Part shown: positions 1 through 14,800 of the stretch, in pieces
Numbering within the stretch: position 1 is the stretch's first letter
Layout: each line of letters starts with the position of its first letter
NCBI GenBank assembly: GCA_009869945.1
Contig: WIXG01000105.1
Span: 157,039-221,038, forward strand
Reading direction: 5' to 3'
DNA: 64,000 bases
Source: Mesaphorura yosii
Taxonomy: Eukaryota; Arthropoda; Collembola; Poduromorpha; Tullbergiidae
The notes under the pieces: generated by a model
The model's database searches: none
Told to the model about the DNA's origin: nothing
The model's input: only the letters and a program-made list of their open reading frames with translations
Position numbers and translations under genes: made by a program

Positions 1-704
1 GGACAGGGCACTCGATCATGATCACGAAAACGAAAAGGTGCTTGAACTCCAGCACGAAACTCTGCCCTGCCCTGCCGTCCTGAATGAATTGCAATTAATT
101 TAACCTTGAATTTCATTCTACACACGCCACGCGCTTTTTGCTTTTGTCAAAATTGCCAATTCAATTAGCCAACTTACCAACCGGCCGTCCACTGGATGCT
201 GAATCTCTCCTTATTCGTTATCAGCTCAGCAGCCGCTCGAAATGAATCGAATCAGCAACAGCTCGATTAAGAGACGAGAATAGAGACAGCATGCACCGGA
301 AATTAAAATTTGGCCATTCCCCTTCGTAAATTGCGTAATGGGAGTTGCGACAACAGAGTAGTAAAATCGATGGCGTAGATTCAAAATACCAAATGTCAAT
401 GAAAATTAAAAGCAATGCGGAATTTCCAGGAAAGTAGTCAAGTCGAAATACAAACATGTTGACATACACATTAAAGATCAACAACACGAAAGAAGAAGCC
501 CTTCGGTATTCGTTTCTCGGAAGCATTCTTACTCATGGCGATGAGATCATTAGCGACAAGACAAGCAAAAACTGTATCTCATTACTCGATTGTTAATGTT
601 ATGCGACTGCCGCCAGTGCCACGCATGTCATTAATTTTAATTTGTCCCGCCACGCGTCCGCAAACTTTTCTCGACGTCGTCGCGCCGACGCGCTCGTTTC
701 TTAC
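1..704 (-). other. intron of the Mkp3 phosphatase (continues left)
   Basis: On the minus strand the exon ends at 705 and GTAAGA begins at 704. No frame in 1-704 encodes the expected HCLAGISRS-type active site, so this is read as intron. No other gene is seen. Confidence 0.7.
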
Positions 705-3700
705 CGATAAAGTTGATGGCGCTCGGGAAGTAGGTGAGCATTGTCTGTGTCCAGTGGTCCGAGATGGGGATTTTCATATAGCGGATCTCGTCCTCAAAGT
801 GGTTGGGCAGGTCGGGCGTCACGTTCAGGATATGCTTGATGTTGTACTTCTCCAGCGCCGCCGCGTCCGAGGAGATGGCCGCGTTCCCCAGAAACAGATT
901 GGGAATAATCTCGACCGGGAAATTCTAAAACGCAAGGAGAAAGGCAATTTAGAGTTGACATTTAAAGTTATCATAAATTGCAAATTGCCGGCGCGGTGAC
1001 GCGAGCTTTTTAAATTGAAACAAATTATCTCTTTTATCATCTCTGCAAAGATGCAAAGCCTTTCGCTCTTTCTGTATTTCTATTTCATCTCTGTGCCCAA
1101 TTTACATGGCAATTTCAACGTGAAAGGCGAAATCTCGCAACTCATCTTCCTTTGGGGCGTCCCGACCCATAGCGCTGTACCGCCTTTATTTTCCAAGGTC
1201 TCGCTGTATTGTGTGCCGTCTTGAGGCTTGTGTCTGTAGCTGGCGTAGCTTGATTCGCAAATTCGCATTTTTTTTAACCCTCGCCGAGATGAGAATAAAG
1301 CCTCTAAGCCCGCATGTTTGCACGGCAAACACAATTAAATGCCTTCCTTCATAAAATCCGTAAACCGAAGACCGGAAAACCGAAATTCGCATATGCGATA
1401 GCGGTGAGGCATGGCCGTGCAGTGCACACTTTTTGCACATACGCGAATTGGCGAAAGGCGAATGTGAAGGCGCAGTTTCGCTCGTGTGCTCCCCTGTCAC
1501 CTCATAATTTAATTTAAAACTGAAACGCTACACAAAACGATACATGAAATTGATCTATCACCAGGCTCGTGATGGCGGTGCAATTCATTTTTGATGGATG
1601 AGCAGGCCGATGCGATGATTTTCCATTTGCTATATGCCATTTACGAATTGCAATTTGCTGCGAAAACGAAAAAGTGTCACTTCACCCAATAATTCACCAA
1701 AACCTGTTCCTCGTAGCCTGTCACTCTCACTCTCGCTCCATTCACGAAAATACACTGCAAAAAGGAAAATGTGATGGAGCAGGAGCGGTCCACGCCTTTT
1801 GCAAACCAGAAATTCGCGAATGGAGAATTTAAAGGTTACAATTTCACCAGCGCGTCAGCACGAAGCAACAAGTTCTTATTTCATCCTTCATCATTCGTCG
1901 CGTAGATAGCAAAGTAATTTCTAATTTCACTGAAAGCGAAAGTAACAGACGAGTGAATGCGAATCCATTTGCGAAATTAAATCGTAATGAAAATCTCCAG
2001 CGCTGCGTCAACCCGAGCAGAGTTTTGCCTTTTGCGTTGGTTGCAGCTTCCAAGCGCGACGATATGCTTGGCATATTGACAGTTCAGCACCGCGTAAGCC
2101 GAAAAAGTGATCTTTCATTATGCCACGCCACACCATTTCGCAAGCACTTGCGTGCTTTCTCTTTCTTCTTCTGTCAAGTGGCGCAGGCACGCAGGCTTCT
2201 TGAATTGAGATTAATATTTGTTTTCCATCCAACAGCCAACGAGCCAACATTTTGTATCATCGCAATTCCCAATTCGTATTGTGTTATTCGTATTTCGTCT
2301 TTCTTGATCCGATGACGAAAATAGAAAGCTAATTTAACTTTGAAGTGTGCCCACGCGCACTACTTTCACATATCACTTCTTTCACTTTTCGCTTCGCAGA
2401 GGCAGTGAAAGTGAATAATGGATGAGTTCTCCTATTTCTGAAGGTAAACTGAAGAGCACAGGCTTTATGGCTGGCTTTAAAGGATGCGCATTGTTCTAAT
2501 ATTCATAAAGACACGAATACACGAAGCACGACCGTCTTGGGTCAAGTCCAAGGCTGGTGAATACAAAATTAATTTGAGTTTCTGAAGTTTTGTCTCGCTT
2601 TTCGCGCGCGTCCACGCAAGCAATCATTTAATTTGTAGCGATGACGTAATGCAAACGCTGCGCAAAGGTCAGTTTGCTGCCTCGACTTACATCATCAGCC
2701 TCGAGACCGATGCAGGAATCACAATTTTCGGTCTCGTCCTGGATCCGGAGGGAGGCGAGGCTCCCGAGCCCGAGCAGCGGGATCTCGTTTGATTCTCCCG
2801 CGCCGGAGCGCGGAGAGCCGGCGCCGCCAAACGGACTCCGCTGCTGTCCAGCGCCCGTTCCGCATCCGCGCTGCAGTTGCGCCGCCTCGTTGGTCTCCAC
2901 CCACTCGGGGTACAGTTCGCGGAACTCGTCCAGTCCACCTGCGCAAGGAAAAACCAAGGATTAACGCACGTCGCACATTCACACATCGCCCATCACATTT
3001 AAACTTCGCTTTGCGTCAATCGCACGCGGCACATCCGACGCCCGTCATTGTCACTCGAAAACTGTGTGGGCACCGGCCAGGCCAGAGCACAAAGAACAAA
3101 TTTGCAATTCGCCGATTCGCGGTGACGGTTCGTGAATGAAAATTATCAATTTCTATAATAAAAGTTTGCGTTGTCGTGTTTATTCAACCTAAAAATAATC
3201 TCCAAGCTCGTATTGTGTTTGTGTCAAGTCTCGTTCCCCGGTCGCCTCTGAGTTGTTGCCGTGCCGTGTTCTCATCTGGAATTTACACCCGACAGCCCGA
3301 CGCCTGCCTGCCTAAACTTTGATCCTTTGCAACTTTTTGCAATAGCAAACTTTATTTATGTACGTAAACGCGGCTGGGCCGGAGCCTATTATCGTCATCT
3401 TCATCCAGTTTCATACTAAAAATTCATGTGATTGTGATTATGATGTCATTCACAGAAACAGCACTCGGCACGGCAGGATTTCTGAAAATTGTGATATTGT
3501 GAAACTTTATTACGCATTAAACGACCCAAACTCGACAGAGCTGAAGGATCATCGAGATGGAAAACATGATTGCGATTGGGGATAGGCCGAATACACGTCA
3601 AATATCCACTTCAGCAGGTAACAACGCAGAACGGCGGAACAGGTGAAAGAATTTTTAACTTTTGCTTTGATGTTTTTTGTCCCCGTTCCATTTTCGACCC

Positions 3701-5747
3701 GACTGTGACTTTGCTTTGCTCGTCACTCGTCAGCAGCAGGTGACAATAAATATGGAATGCAAAATGTGAAATATGAGTCATACTTTCATTTCATACGCAT
3801 ACTGCTGTGAATCTACGTAGTAGAAATAAAAAGAAAACAAGGCGAGGCAGGTAAATTCGTCATCAACATCAATTCTTCAAGCACCTCTTGAAAGAAACAA
3901 CAAAGGCAGGCAGGTTTTTCTGTTATATAATCGAGTGAATCAAATCTTCGAGTTCGCGTCCGTATTTAGCAAAACTGTCACCAGTCAGGCGTTAGCCAAG
4001 AAAAGAAGGCAGAACAAAAGAAATGAAATCGGAGCTCGTCATCGCCTTCACCTTCATTCAAGACAAAAGAAAGAAGATGCACGTTAGTCTGGCGACAAAG
4101 CAGCAACGTGTCACTGATAATTGTCACTGCTAGACAACTTTATCAATTCCAGACGCATTAGCAACTCCAGATTGTCAAGACTGCTTTTATTCAATGAATT
4201 ACACGCAAAATGCATGCGAAATGGCACCCGTAGCCTAGCCTTAAGCAATTGCAAATTGTTTTAGAACTACGACGGGCACTTAGTTCGTTATTTACTTTCC
4301 AATTTCTACTCACGCCTCGCCGCTCCATGTCGAGAAAGAAGATTACAAGAAGATTTGTTTCGGAGTTTGATTAAGCTTGTGTCGTGTCAAGTGCGAAGGG
4401 AAATGTAAGTTCGAACACTTGAACAACTTAATTACCAAACCTACGCTGAACCTGAGACGAATTCTAGAATTCTGGCTTTTCCAGGTGCCTGCCCTGCCTG
4501 ACGAATGGCAAATGGGTTTTGTCACCAGAAAAAGAAACCAGGTCCTTTGATCTGTTAATCGTTATTCGTTAGTCTCCTTCGGCTGGCGCCTGGTACGGGT
4601 ACGGACACGACATTTGACATTTCGGGTTCAATTCCTCAGTTCATCAGGATTCAATGAATACTTAAGTAACCAAAACCTAATCTTCTATTTCGAATTTCGT
4701 GGACGTGGCGGTGGTGGCCATGCTGGACTCAGGCACTCAACTATCAAGTGCTAATGAATTGTTATCTTTGCTGAACACGAACTACGAATAAGCGAGAGGC
4801 AGAGAAGAGGATGTTGAATGTTGACTGACTGCGTGTCTGTGTCAGGACGAATGACGTAATGTGTGGTGTCGTTTCTAATTAAAATCACGATATGCCAAAC
4901 TCGAATCTAAACACTGTATTCTGCCTTGCACGCATCGCGTTTCGCGTAAAACTTCAAACTTGGTTGTTACTCATATTAATACCGAAATCAGTAATCATGA
5001 ATGGTGTAATTAAAATTCCAAAGCGAGTTGAGATGACTCGTAGCTGTGGTTAATCATGAAAGTACAGGCTTATTTTTAGGAACTGATTCCTACAAATCGA
5101 AGTTTTACTTGACGTTGCTGACAACCTTCACCTCGACCTTTAATGAGAACTGCCCTGGCCTGTTTTATTGTTTTCCCATACGCCAATTAACATCCGCCTA
5201 CGCATTCTAAAGACTGAAACTGGAAGCATTTCTTTCTTAGGCACTTACCGACAAGCGTCGCCACTCGGCACCCGTTTTGAGCTAATTTTTTGGCAACCAT
5301 TGCCACCAGATCGGAGACTTCGTCTCCGCCGCTGGAATTGGCCCCGTCTTGCTCCATCGCCACAGCCGACGTCGTGATCGGACTGCTCTTCATCGAGTCG
5401 TACACGACGAATGTGAACCGCGTATTGGCCATTTTGGCCTTCAGCTCCTTTGATTTCTCAAAGAGATCAATTTTCCCGGCGGCGATCCTCCGGATCATGA
5501 TGGCAGGGAAGGTCACGTTGATTGCTCCGCGAATGTGGCAGCGGTGGAAGTCGGATGGAGATTGGCAGTCCAGGATGACAATGTCAGAGCGGCCCAGTTT
5601 GCTGTTGCTGCCCCCATCTTCGGCGGCGGCGGTAGACGCAGGCGATGGAGTTATTGACTGCGACTGCATTTCGTTCTGCTGAGGAATACTGTTGCCCAGC
5701 AGTATTTCACTCATGAGCCGCTTCGAACTCAAACGATCGGGTTGCAT
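705..5747 (-). CDS. Mkp3: MAP kinase phosphatase, DUSP6/7/9 (Mkp3) class, 5' part
   Basis: Dual-specificity phosphatase that inactivates ERK-type MAP kinases in the cytoplasm. Three coding exons are visible: 5747-5249, 2938-2691 and 924-705. Their phases fit (1, 0, then 1 at the last donor), giving 322 residues. Exon 1 holds the rhodanese-like (CH2) domain, with ILDCQSPSDFHRCHIRGAIN near residues 58-77 and the kinase-docking motif IMIRRI at 83-88. Exon 2 is an acidic, serine-rich linker; its PLLGLGSLASLRI resembles the LGLGGLRI stretch of DUSP6. Exon 3 opens the phosphatase domain with NFPVEIIPNLFLGN and LNVTPDLPN, and has the general-acid Asp in IPISDHW (about residue 305). The HC(X5)R signature must lie in an exon left of base 1, so the gene is cut by the window, not broken. 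The exon 3 donor after INFI falls where vertebrate DUSP6 also has a junction (from memory). Confidence 0.93.
925..2690 (-). other. Mkp3 intron 2
   Basis: Bounded by a GTAAGT donor at 2690 and a TTTTAG acceptor ending at 925. Short frames on both strands do not look like protein. No RNA gene or transposon is recognised. Confidence 0.8.
2939..5248 (-). other. Mkp3 intron 1
   Basis: Bounded by a GTAAGTG donor at 5248 and a TGCGCAG acceptor ending at 2939. Gene-free by eye. A GGGTTCAATTCC string near 4626 resembles a tRNA T-loop but has no cloverleaf around it. Confidence 0.8.
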
Positions 5748-7551
5748 TGCTTTGTTATTGCTTCACGTTAAATTGCTAATTGCGACCCAAGGTCAAGATC
5801 TACGACCCACACAAATTAGCACGTCAATTATTCGAATGTGACTTGGATGAATGGTGAGTTCTCCGGATAGTCAACAGAAATCAAAGCTGGCGTATCATTG
5901 CTTGTTCTTGCTCACGATTACATTCAGTATCAGCATCTTGATTGTCTGAACTTTCTGTACCTGTTGCTTAAGCTGATTTGCACTTGCACCCAGAATGATT
6001 GTCCATGCAGGTTAAATTGATTGTCTCGCTGATTCGTCAACAAATGTATCACTTTCACTATCTTTAACTTGCTTTACTCGTCTAGATCTAATTTCCGAAC
6101 CTGCTTTACTCTGTTTTGTCCTTATTTGGAACTATTTTGTTTCTGGCACTGAATTAAGTCAAGCGCTGCCACTACAGGCTCCAAATGAAGGTATGAAGTG
6201 TCAGTGCCAGGCCAAGTCCAAGATCACTACGAAACTGACCGACGACTGACTCGTGTATGCTCCTCATTCATAAGTACGTGGACGTGGCGTGGAATGGAAA
6301 AAGAATACCACAATAGCACTGAAAGTGAAGAAAAGGAAGTGCTAACCAAAACAGACGCAGGAGCAGGGAATTTTCTTAATATTGGATTGACACAGTTGTT
6401 GATGTCTTCACTATGTACAAGTGCAAAGTAATCTGTAGGTTCCAAACCTAGTTTCAGTTTCAGCTCTGAGGAGAGCACGGCACGACACGGCTCTCGATTC
6501 GAATGCAACTGAATAACCAACGAATAACCAACTCCAGCGAGAGCGAATTTCGCTTTTCGCGATCGCGAATGTGTTCGTTACTTTACTTTACTTTACACTA
6601 CAACTGAACCAACTTCCTTTTGTATTTGTTCGTATCGTACCACAACCACACAGTCACGTAGGCCTGGCCGTAATAACAGAGGAGATGAGCTCCCTGTCCC
6701 GTCCCTCGTCCCTGTTCTTCAGAGCAGCTTAACGTTGCTACGGTACGTGTTTCTTCTGCTGTGCTACCGAGCCAGCAGAGCAGAATTCTGAATGAAATCC
6801 ATACATTCACATCAAATGCCGCCGTGCCCGTGCGAACCAGCAGCCAGCATGGACAACGTGTCCCATAAATTATTATTAAGCCATGGAGCATGGCAACCAA
6901 GCACGGAGTAGCACGGCAGGGCAAATCAGCACGGACGCAGACGGACGAGCGCTGTGATGGAAGGCCAATGCGATGAGATGAGCGAAAACATTGCGCAGAA
7001 AAGATAAGGCACGAAAAGTAAACAATGAATGAAGTTTTGCGACTTTGCGAGGCATTTCGGGAACACAACTGTCAACACGTCAACTCACGACGACGACGAA
7101 TTTCGGTCATTAATTAGAAGGAATTTGCGAATTGGCTGGCGAGGTGATGAATTATGAAGACGCTGAAGAGTGTAAACAGATTCGAGTGCGTGCTCAAACT
7201 CGAAACTCGCCCGGATTTGCGCGTACAAACTGATGAATCCTCAAATTCCTGATCGCATCGGTGCTCTGCCCTTGGACGACCTTCACCGTAGCCGTTGGCC
7301 AGACTGGCCGTGGCCGTCAAGCATGCTTCCTTTTACACTCTCGTGAAGGTGAAATGTTGGTCGCTGCCGTTGGCCGTTGGCGTGGCGTGTAAGAATCTCG
7401 TTTCTCGTTTGGGGTATGCTACAGTAAAGGAGCAATTATTCAGAGAATCATATTCTTTTGTGTCTTGTGTTTTGTGTCTTGAGCCAGCGTACATTCATTC
7501 ACAATTCGCATTTCGCTGCTCACCCGGATGTCATTAAAACGCAAACGGTCG

Positions 7552-7563
7552 CGTACGCGTACG
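7552..7563. repeat. 12-base palindrome CGTACGCGTACG, copy 1
   Basis: Perfect palindrome read directly. The same 12-mer occurs at three other places in the window. Confidence 0.9.
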
Positions 7564-9235
7564 AATGCAGTGTGGAATTTGAAGCATCTTCTTTCTTGGC
7601 TGCTGCGTTGTATTGCGCTGAGCTGCAACGCAATCTTGTTTTTGCGCAGCGAAGGCGAGCACGACATGGGCAAAAAACGGCTGCGTTGTGGCTGCGACGA
7701 CGAACAAAAACGTTGCCATTCATAGTTTTTGGCTGCCTTACGACTGTGTTTCTTCGTCTTACATAATAATAGCAACAGCAAGGCACTTCCACAGCCACAC
7801 GCGAGGTTGGACGAACGAATTTATCGACCCACGAGACACGTAGCACAGCGCTTCGCTTCCCGATTCACCAGTCACAGTATTGTTTCATTAATCTGTTCCA
7901 GTCAAAACATGGACATCGTACTGTTTACTGGCGCGTACTTTTTTTATAGCATTGCGCGCGTCGGTGGTCATTCATTATTTTCATTCATTCGACGTACGTG
8001 TACACGGCCCGAGTCCGAATCGTTCGCAACGCAAATTCGGTCAAAACGGCTCCGAGCACAACAAAATCGAAGTCCAGGCTCGGGCGATGAAGTTTAAATG
8101 AGCGCTTTTGTGTTACGAAATTGCATCTTCATTCAACCTGCAAACAGCAGGAGAAATGACCAGTTAAATTTGCAAATAAGCGAATGGTTTCGCGTTTCGT
8201 GCACTCATTCATTATTCATATTCGCAATTCTCAATCCTCACTCCAATTAATAGTTTTGGTCCCAGTTTCAATTCCTGGAAAAGTCCAACCGAGTTAGCGA
8301 GGGCGCAGCTGCGCTGGCTAAATAAATAAACATTCGGTATCAGAATTGCAATAGCGCTATGCGCCATTTGCGATTTGCGAAAATATGTCAGCTTTCCCCA
8401 TTACAAGTTCTTTAGTTCCTTCTTTCTTGGCTTAACTCAAGACTCAAGGTGAATGTTGAATGGTGAATGTGTATTAAACAGATTATTCATAATCACGTTC
8501 GAATCAGATGGCAGACCGGCGCAGCCGACGGGCTTCCTTCACTCAATCATTCACTCATTCATTCCACAACTGGCAACTCGACGACTCGACTCGGCTCGTT
8601 CTTTTCGCATTTCGCACACATTCTGCAATACTTATCGGCTTACCGTGTGCAGTACCAATGCGAATGCGGTTTCTTGCCTGCCCACAGCACATCATTTCAT
8701 TATGCATGCATATTTGCCTTGCGTTGGCACTGGGTCGAATTACGTTCACGCTTTGGCTCTACGTGCTCTTGGATATTTACATTTGATTTAAAGATGAATT
8801 CGATTCTACGCGAAATGCGATAACGCAAAATGCGATAAGTTTCCATTCTCCGCGAGCTATTTGCATGCACGATTTCGAGCGTGGGCGGGCGAGAGCCTGA
8901 ATAATTTAGCACGGCACTCCAAAAATAGCGTAAGCATAATTCAAGAATGAAAATGAAGTGACTGAAAAATGAATGACTGACTGACTTCATTGTCTCTGTT
9001 TCAAAGAGGAAAGAATTTAGAATTTCCATGCCCGCCTTTCCATGCAAAATGCATAAGAATGGCAAGGTAAATGTATGCAAATTCTTTGTCATATACTCAA
9101 GTGGGATGAGTGAGTTTGAATGAAGTTTCGCAATACAACACAGCAAAAGTTCTCCAGCGAGTTGTAAGGTTTTTTAATTACTACACGCCAGACTGCTGAA
9201 CGCAAAACCACAAGTGTTTAAGTTTTAAAGCAGTG

Positions 9236-9271
9236 CGAATACGAATGCAAATGCGAATGCAAATTGTAATT
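9236..9271. repeat. imperfect hexamer repeat (GCGAAT/GCAAAT)
   Basis: Alternating GCGAAT, ACGAAT and GCAAAT units run for about 36 bases. This is the densest example of the GCGAAT-type words that mark the 6-11 kb stretch. Probably simple-sequence DNA with no function visible. Confidence 0.6.
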
Positions 9272-10601
9272 GCAAATGTGAGATAATTGCGACAGCTGCT
9301 TGCTGGCTTGGCTTGGCTTTGTGGCATCTTGCGCAAAGACACCGCGTGGCAAAGGCAAAGGCAAAGTTTCAATGTCACGGCGAGCCAACGGCAAAGGCAA
9401 AGAGAATGAATGAAAGAGCCGTGCCTGTGCCTATTTCGCAATGGTAGTTTTGCATAATGCGAATACGAGCTGGGTGTTTGGATGAATGAATGTAAGATGA
9501 GTCGAGTCTCCAAGGCTAAAAATACGCTCTGCTTGTATGCATGGCTGAACTCGAACTCCAACGCAAACTTCTTTCAAATTGTGAATTGCGAGTTCACTTC
9601 GCAATTCGCGAAAAAGCGAAAATAGTAATTATTATATTAGATGGCAGCTTATTTTTATCTTTTTACACTGCTCGCATTGGATTGGAGCCCATGCCTGGCC
9701 TGGCCTGCTGCGCGTTGGGGTTAACGGAGCAGAAACTTTTAACGATGGAGTACCTGGACTGGCGAATGCTCTGCTAAATATGGAAATAATGCAATTATCC
9801 TCCTGGCAAAATGCAAAAATACGCGCAAGGCGCAAGTTCCGCGCTCGATGCGCCAAGCGGACGTGCTAATTTGATCAAACCACGATTCGCGAGGGCGATT
9901 TTGTAATTGCCATTGCCTATTCGCATTCGCAAAGTACGTCACAACGTCGTTCAAATGTAAACATCCGCTACGGCTTGCAAAAATGTGCAAAGTCGTTCAC
10001 GATCCACGTCAATTATCAATTTCGTCAATCAAATCAAAAGGAACATCAAAACAGCAATCGCAATGTTTGTTTTTGTCCAGAATGATTGAATCTATGGAAT
10101 TTGGACTGATGACGAAAGCCGTGCAATTCGCATTGCAAGAATTCAAAACAGAAACACGACACGTAAATTGTGAAATCGTAGCGACCAGCGTTCAGCGTAG
10201 CTTCATTTTTTGCAAGGCACATGTGCAAAAAATCGCGCATCGCGTACACGTCCAACGTAGGCGTTAAGGAGCAAAAACGTCGATCGAGTCCAGTCTCGAT
10301 TCTCGAGAAGCGCGATAAGAAGAAAGAATAATTAAAAGAACGAGCTTATAAGCTTCATTAACGAAGGAATGCAGCACGGGCACGACTCATAATTCAAGAT
10401 CAGCGATCAGGATTCCGGCCAGGCTGGTGCCAGCCGGCCAACCAAACCGGGTCGGGGAATTCCTCGCTCAGTCAAAGACCATTGGGTAAAACGAGGTCGG
10501 GAACGAGCAATACAAGCGTACTGGCAATAGGGCATCCAACCTCACTAACTTATTCTGTCAGAGTCTCGGTCTCGCGAGATTGGCAATAACCATCTCGTTT
10601 A

Positions 10602-10669
10602 GTCTCGAGAGTCTCGTATGTGGTCGGTCTCGCAATCTCGGTTTTGCGAGATTGAAAACCTGCAAGATC
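10602..10669 (+). repeat. TCTCG-rich direct repeat, unit 1
   Basis: Starts GTCTCGAGAG, then has GTCTCG, AATCTCG, TTTTGCGAGATT and ACCTGCAAGAT. The same order of blocks recurs in unit 2, 324 bases downstream. TCTCG and its complement CGAGA are dense around it, and a related block lies near 10285-10310. It could be part of a degenerate mobile element or a satellite fragment. No open frame or clear terminal repeat supports a named family. Confidence 0.6.
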
Positions 10670-10925
10670 TCACGTTGTGAGACCATCAAAATAGCCCGTT
10701 TTGCGGGAAAATGGTTGAAAACTCTAGGTGAAATTGTTGAACAATCATTAATTTCCGCAATTGTTCTAACTTCTGGGCTTAATCACACATTGTGTAGTAG
10801 CTTACTAGGCTATTAGTCTCCCTGAATGTTCTTTTTACACAACCGTATCGAGTTACTGTATCATTTCGCATGTGCGAGATTAATCTTGAGACTCTCGTAA
10901 GATTTGATCTCGCAGTCTCGCGTTG

Positions 10926-10996
10926 GTCTCGAGAGCCTCACAGCAACTCAGTCTCGTAATCTCGTTTTCGCGAAATTAGATGGACCCTGCGAGATT
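10926..10996 (+). repeat. TCTCG-rich direct repeat, unit 2
   Basis: Imperfect copy of unit 1 with the blocks GTCTCGAGAG, GTCTCGTAATCTCG, TTTTCGCGAAATT and ACCCTGCGAGAT in the same order. Confidence 0.6.
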
Positions 10997-11295
10997 GGAT
11001 GCGCTAATTGGCAATTATTCATTTCGCAGCAACAACTTAACATCAAAGCAACGCAACAAGGAATGCATTCACAATCGCAATTTTACGAGCTGCAATTCCC
11101 GAGTCGCGAATTGCAATTTTTGTTGGTGCACCGGCGAGCATGAGCCCAAGCCGCATTCCTTCAGTCAAAATCGAACTTACGATGAATGCAGGAATTCACG
11201 AATTGCAATTGCCAATTGCGGGCTGCAAATTCCTTTTGTTTCAGGTACTCGTTACTTGTGAATTCATTGTCTTAGCCCTAACCATTCTTCTTGCG

Positions 11296-11307
11296 CGTAC
11301 GCGTACG
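11296..11307. repeat. 12-base palindrome CGTACGCGTACG, copy 2
   Basis: Exact copy of the palindrome at 7552. Confidence 0.9.
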
Positions 11308-11701
11308 GACGCGTTCGCGTTCTTTGAAATGCGAGTCGACTTCGACTTGTTTCCTTCGTGAATCGTGAGTCGTGAATGGAGAATGCACGAGTCAAGACAG
11401 AATGAATGAACTGCCCGCATTGCGAGCAATTAGAAAGAATATGAATTCTCTTTGCAGCTGCAGCGTGCAGCGGTTATTGATTGAGGAAAACAAGTCGTAA
11501 ACAAAACATGATGCAATGGAATAAAAATGAAGCCGCGTCCATTCATTCGTTGAATGAGAAAAACGGAAGGATTGAATGAATGAATGATGAGCTGACCGAT
11601 CACGCCAGGCCAAGACGGACTCGGGCGTCCTCCCTTGCAAAATTTCCCTTGAAAAAACTTCGCGATTGCGATTGGCTCAATTTCGAAGATGTACGTTGAT
11701 A

Positions 11702-11707
11702 TTTATT
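11702..11707 (-). terminator. candidate polyadenylation signal of Pgi
   Basis: TTTATT on the plus strand reads AATAAA on the minus strand, about 280 bases past the Pgi stop codon. It is the first canonical hexamer I found downstream of the gene. Position is plausible but use is not proven. Confidence 0.4.
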
Positions 11708-11988
11708 AACTTTCTGATAGGCCACGACGAAGAATTAACGAATTATTGCCACAAAATCCGATTCATTTGATTCTTAACGATTTTAGTTAAGAATTTCGAC
11801 GTTAGACTAATTTTTATCACAACTTTATACTTTTGCTTTTGCTTTCACATGGCTAATAATTAATTTTTGCTATGCAATTGCTATCACTTCCATTTCATAA
11901 AGCTATTCAGTTTCAGATGATTTCTTTGCCATTTTCTTTTTTTGAAAGTTGCATCCGTTTCCGAATCGGGGATGTAGATTTTCTTCAT

Positions 11989-14206
<2,218 letters not shown>

Positions 14207-14800
14207 AATTGCAAGATAGGTGACTTTTTTGCTTAAGTGAGTACACAATTAATTAGGATTCCGTTTCAGTAAGTCTGTCAATGTAATTTCACCGTATTTT
14301 TACTTACAGGATAGATTACGAAAGAATTAAAGAGCTACACTTCCTCGTGACTCGTGATCGCCTGTCTCCGAGCTCTTCCTTGCCTTCTTTACTCACTAAC
14401 CCACTGCCGACTCTTCTTTATAGTGTCGAATGTGTAGCAAGTGACCTTACAAGTTCTGCAACCTTTGGCCTTCTAACTGGCCTTGCCGGTATACCGTCGT
14501 AGTACCAATCAGATTAGTCACTCGGTTGCATTCTGTCAATGCGTGAATACGTGTTGCGTGATATCGCAGCTTGAACATCGCCTGATGTGATGATTTGTGC
14601 AAGATAATGCTAATAATTCGTAATCAATTACACAAAACATGTCTTGAACCGAATCGATTTACTAGCGTCAAATCAAGTCAAGAGTACAAAAATTTACATC
14701 GAACGTGATTTAAAAAATTCGTGTATCTGTATTATAATGTTTTCTTATCTCAAGCTGTGCTGTGGCTGTGTAGCCGGTGCTGTTGACTCTTGATTGCCGA
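14207..14800. other. Pgi upstream region and POLR2I 3' flank
   Basis: About 594 bases between the Pgi start codon and the POLR2I stop codon, with both genes on the minus strand. It must hold the Pgi promoter and the POLR2I 3' UTR. I see no canonical AATAAA for POLR2I and no confident core promoter. Confidence 0.6.

Larger units (their letters stand above)
5748..11700. other. intergenic stretch between Mkp3 and Pgi
   Basis: About 6 kb upstream of Mkp3 and downstream of Pgi with no recognisable gene. The longest frame (minus, 6598-7068) has no protein-like pattern. The region is rich in short words such as GCGAAT, CGCAAT and ATTCGC on both strands, and includes the TCTCG-type repeat cluster near 10.3-11.0 kb. 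The Mkp3 promoter should lie in its left part, but I could not place a core element. Confidence 0.6.

Noticed and set aside
4610-4650. tRNA-like T-loop string GGGTTCAATTCC
   Set aside because: No acceptor, D or anticodon stems can be formed around it.
6598-7068. 156-codon open frame on the minus strand
   Set aside because: Cys/Ser/Leu-rich with no motif, no plausible splice partners, and composition like the surrounding non-coding DNA.
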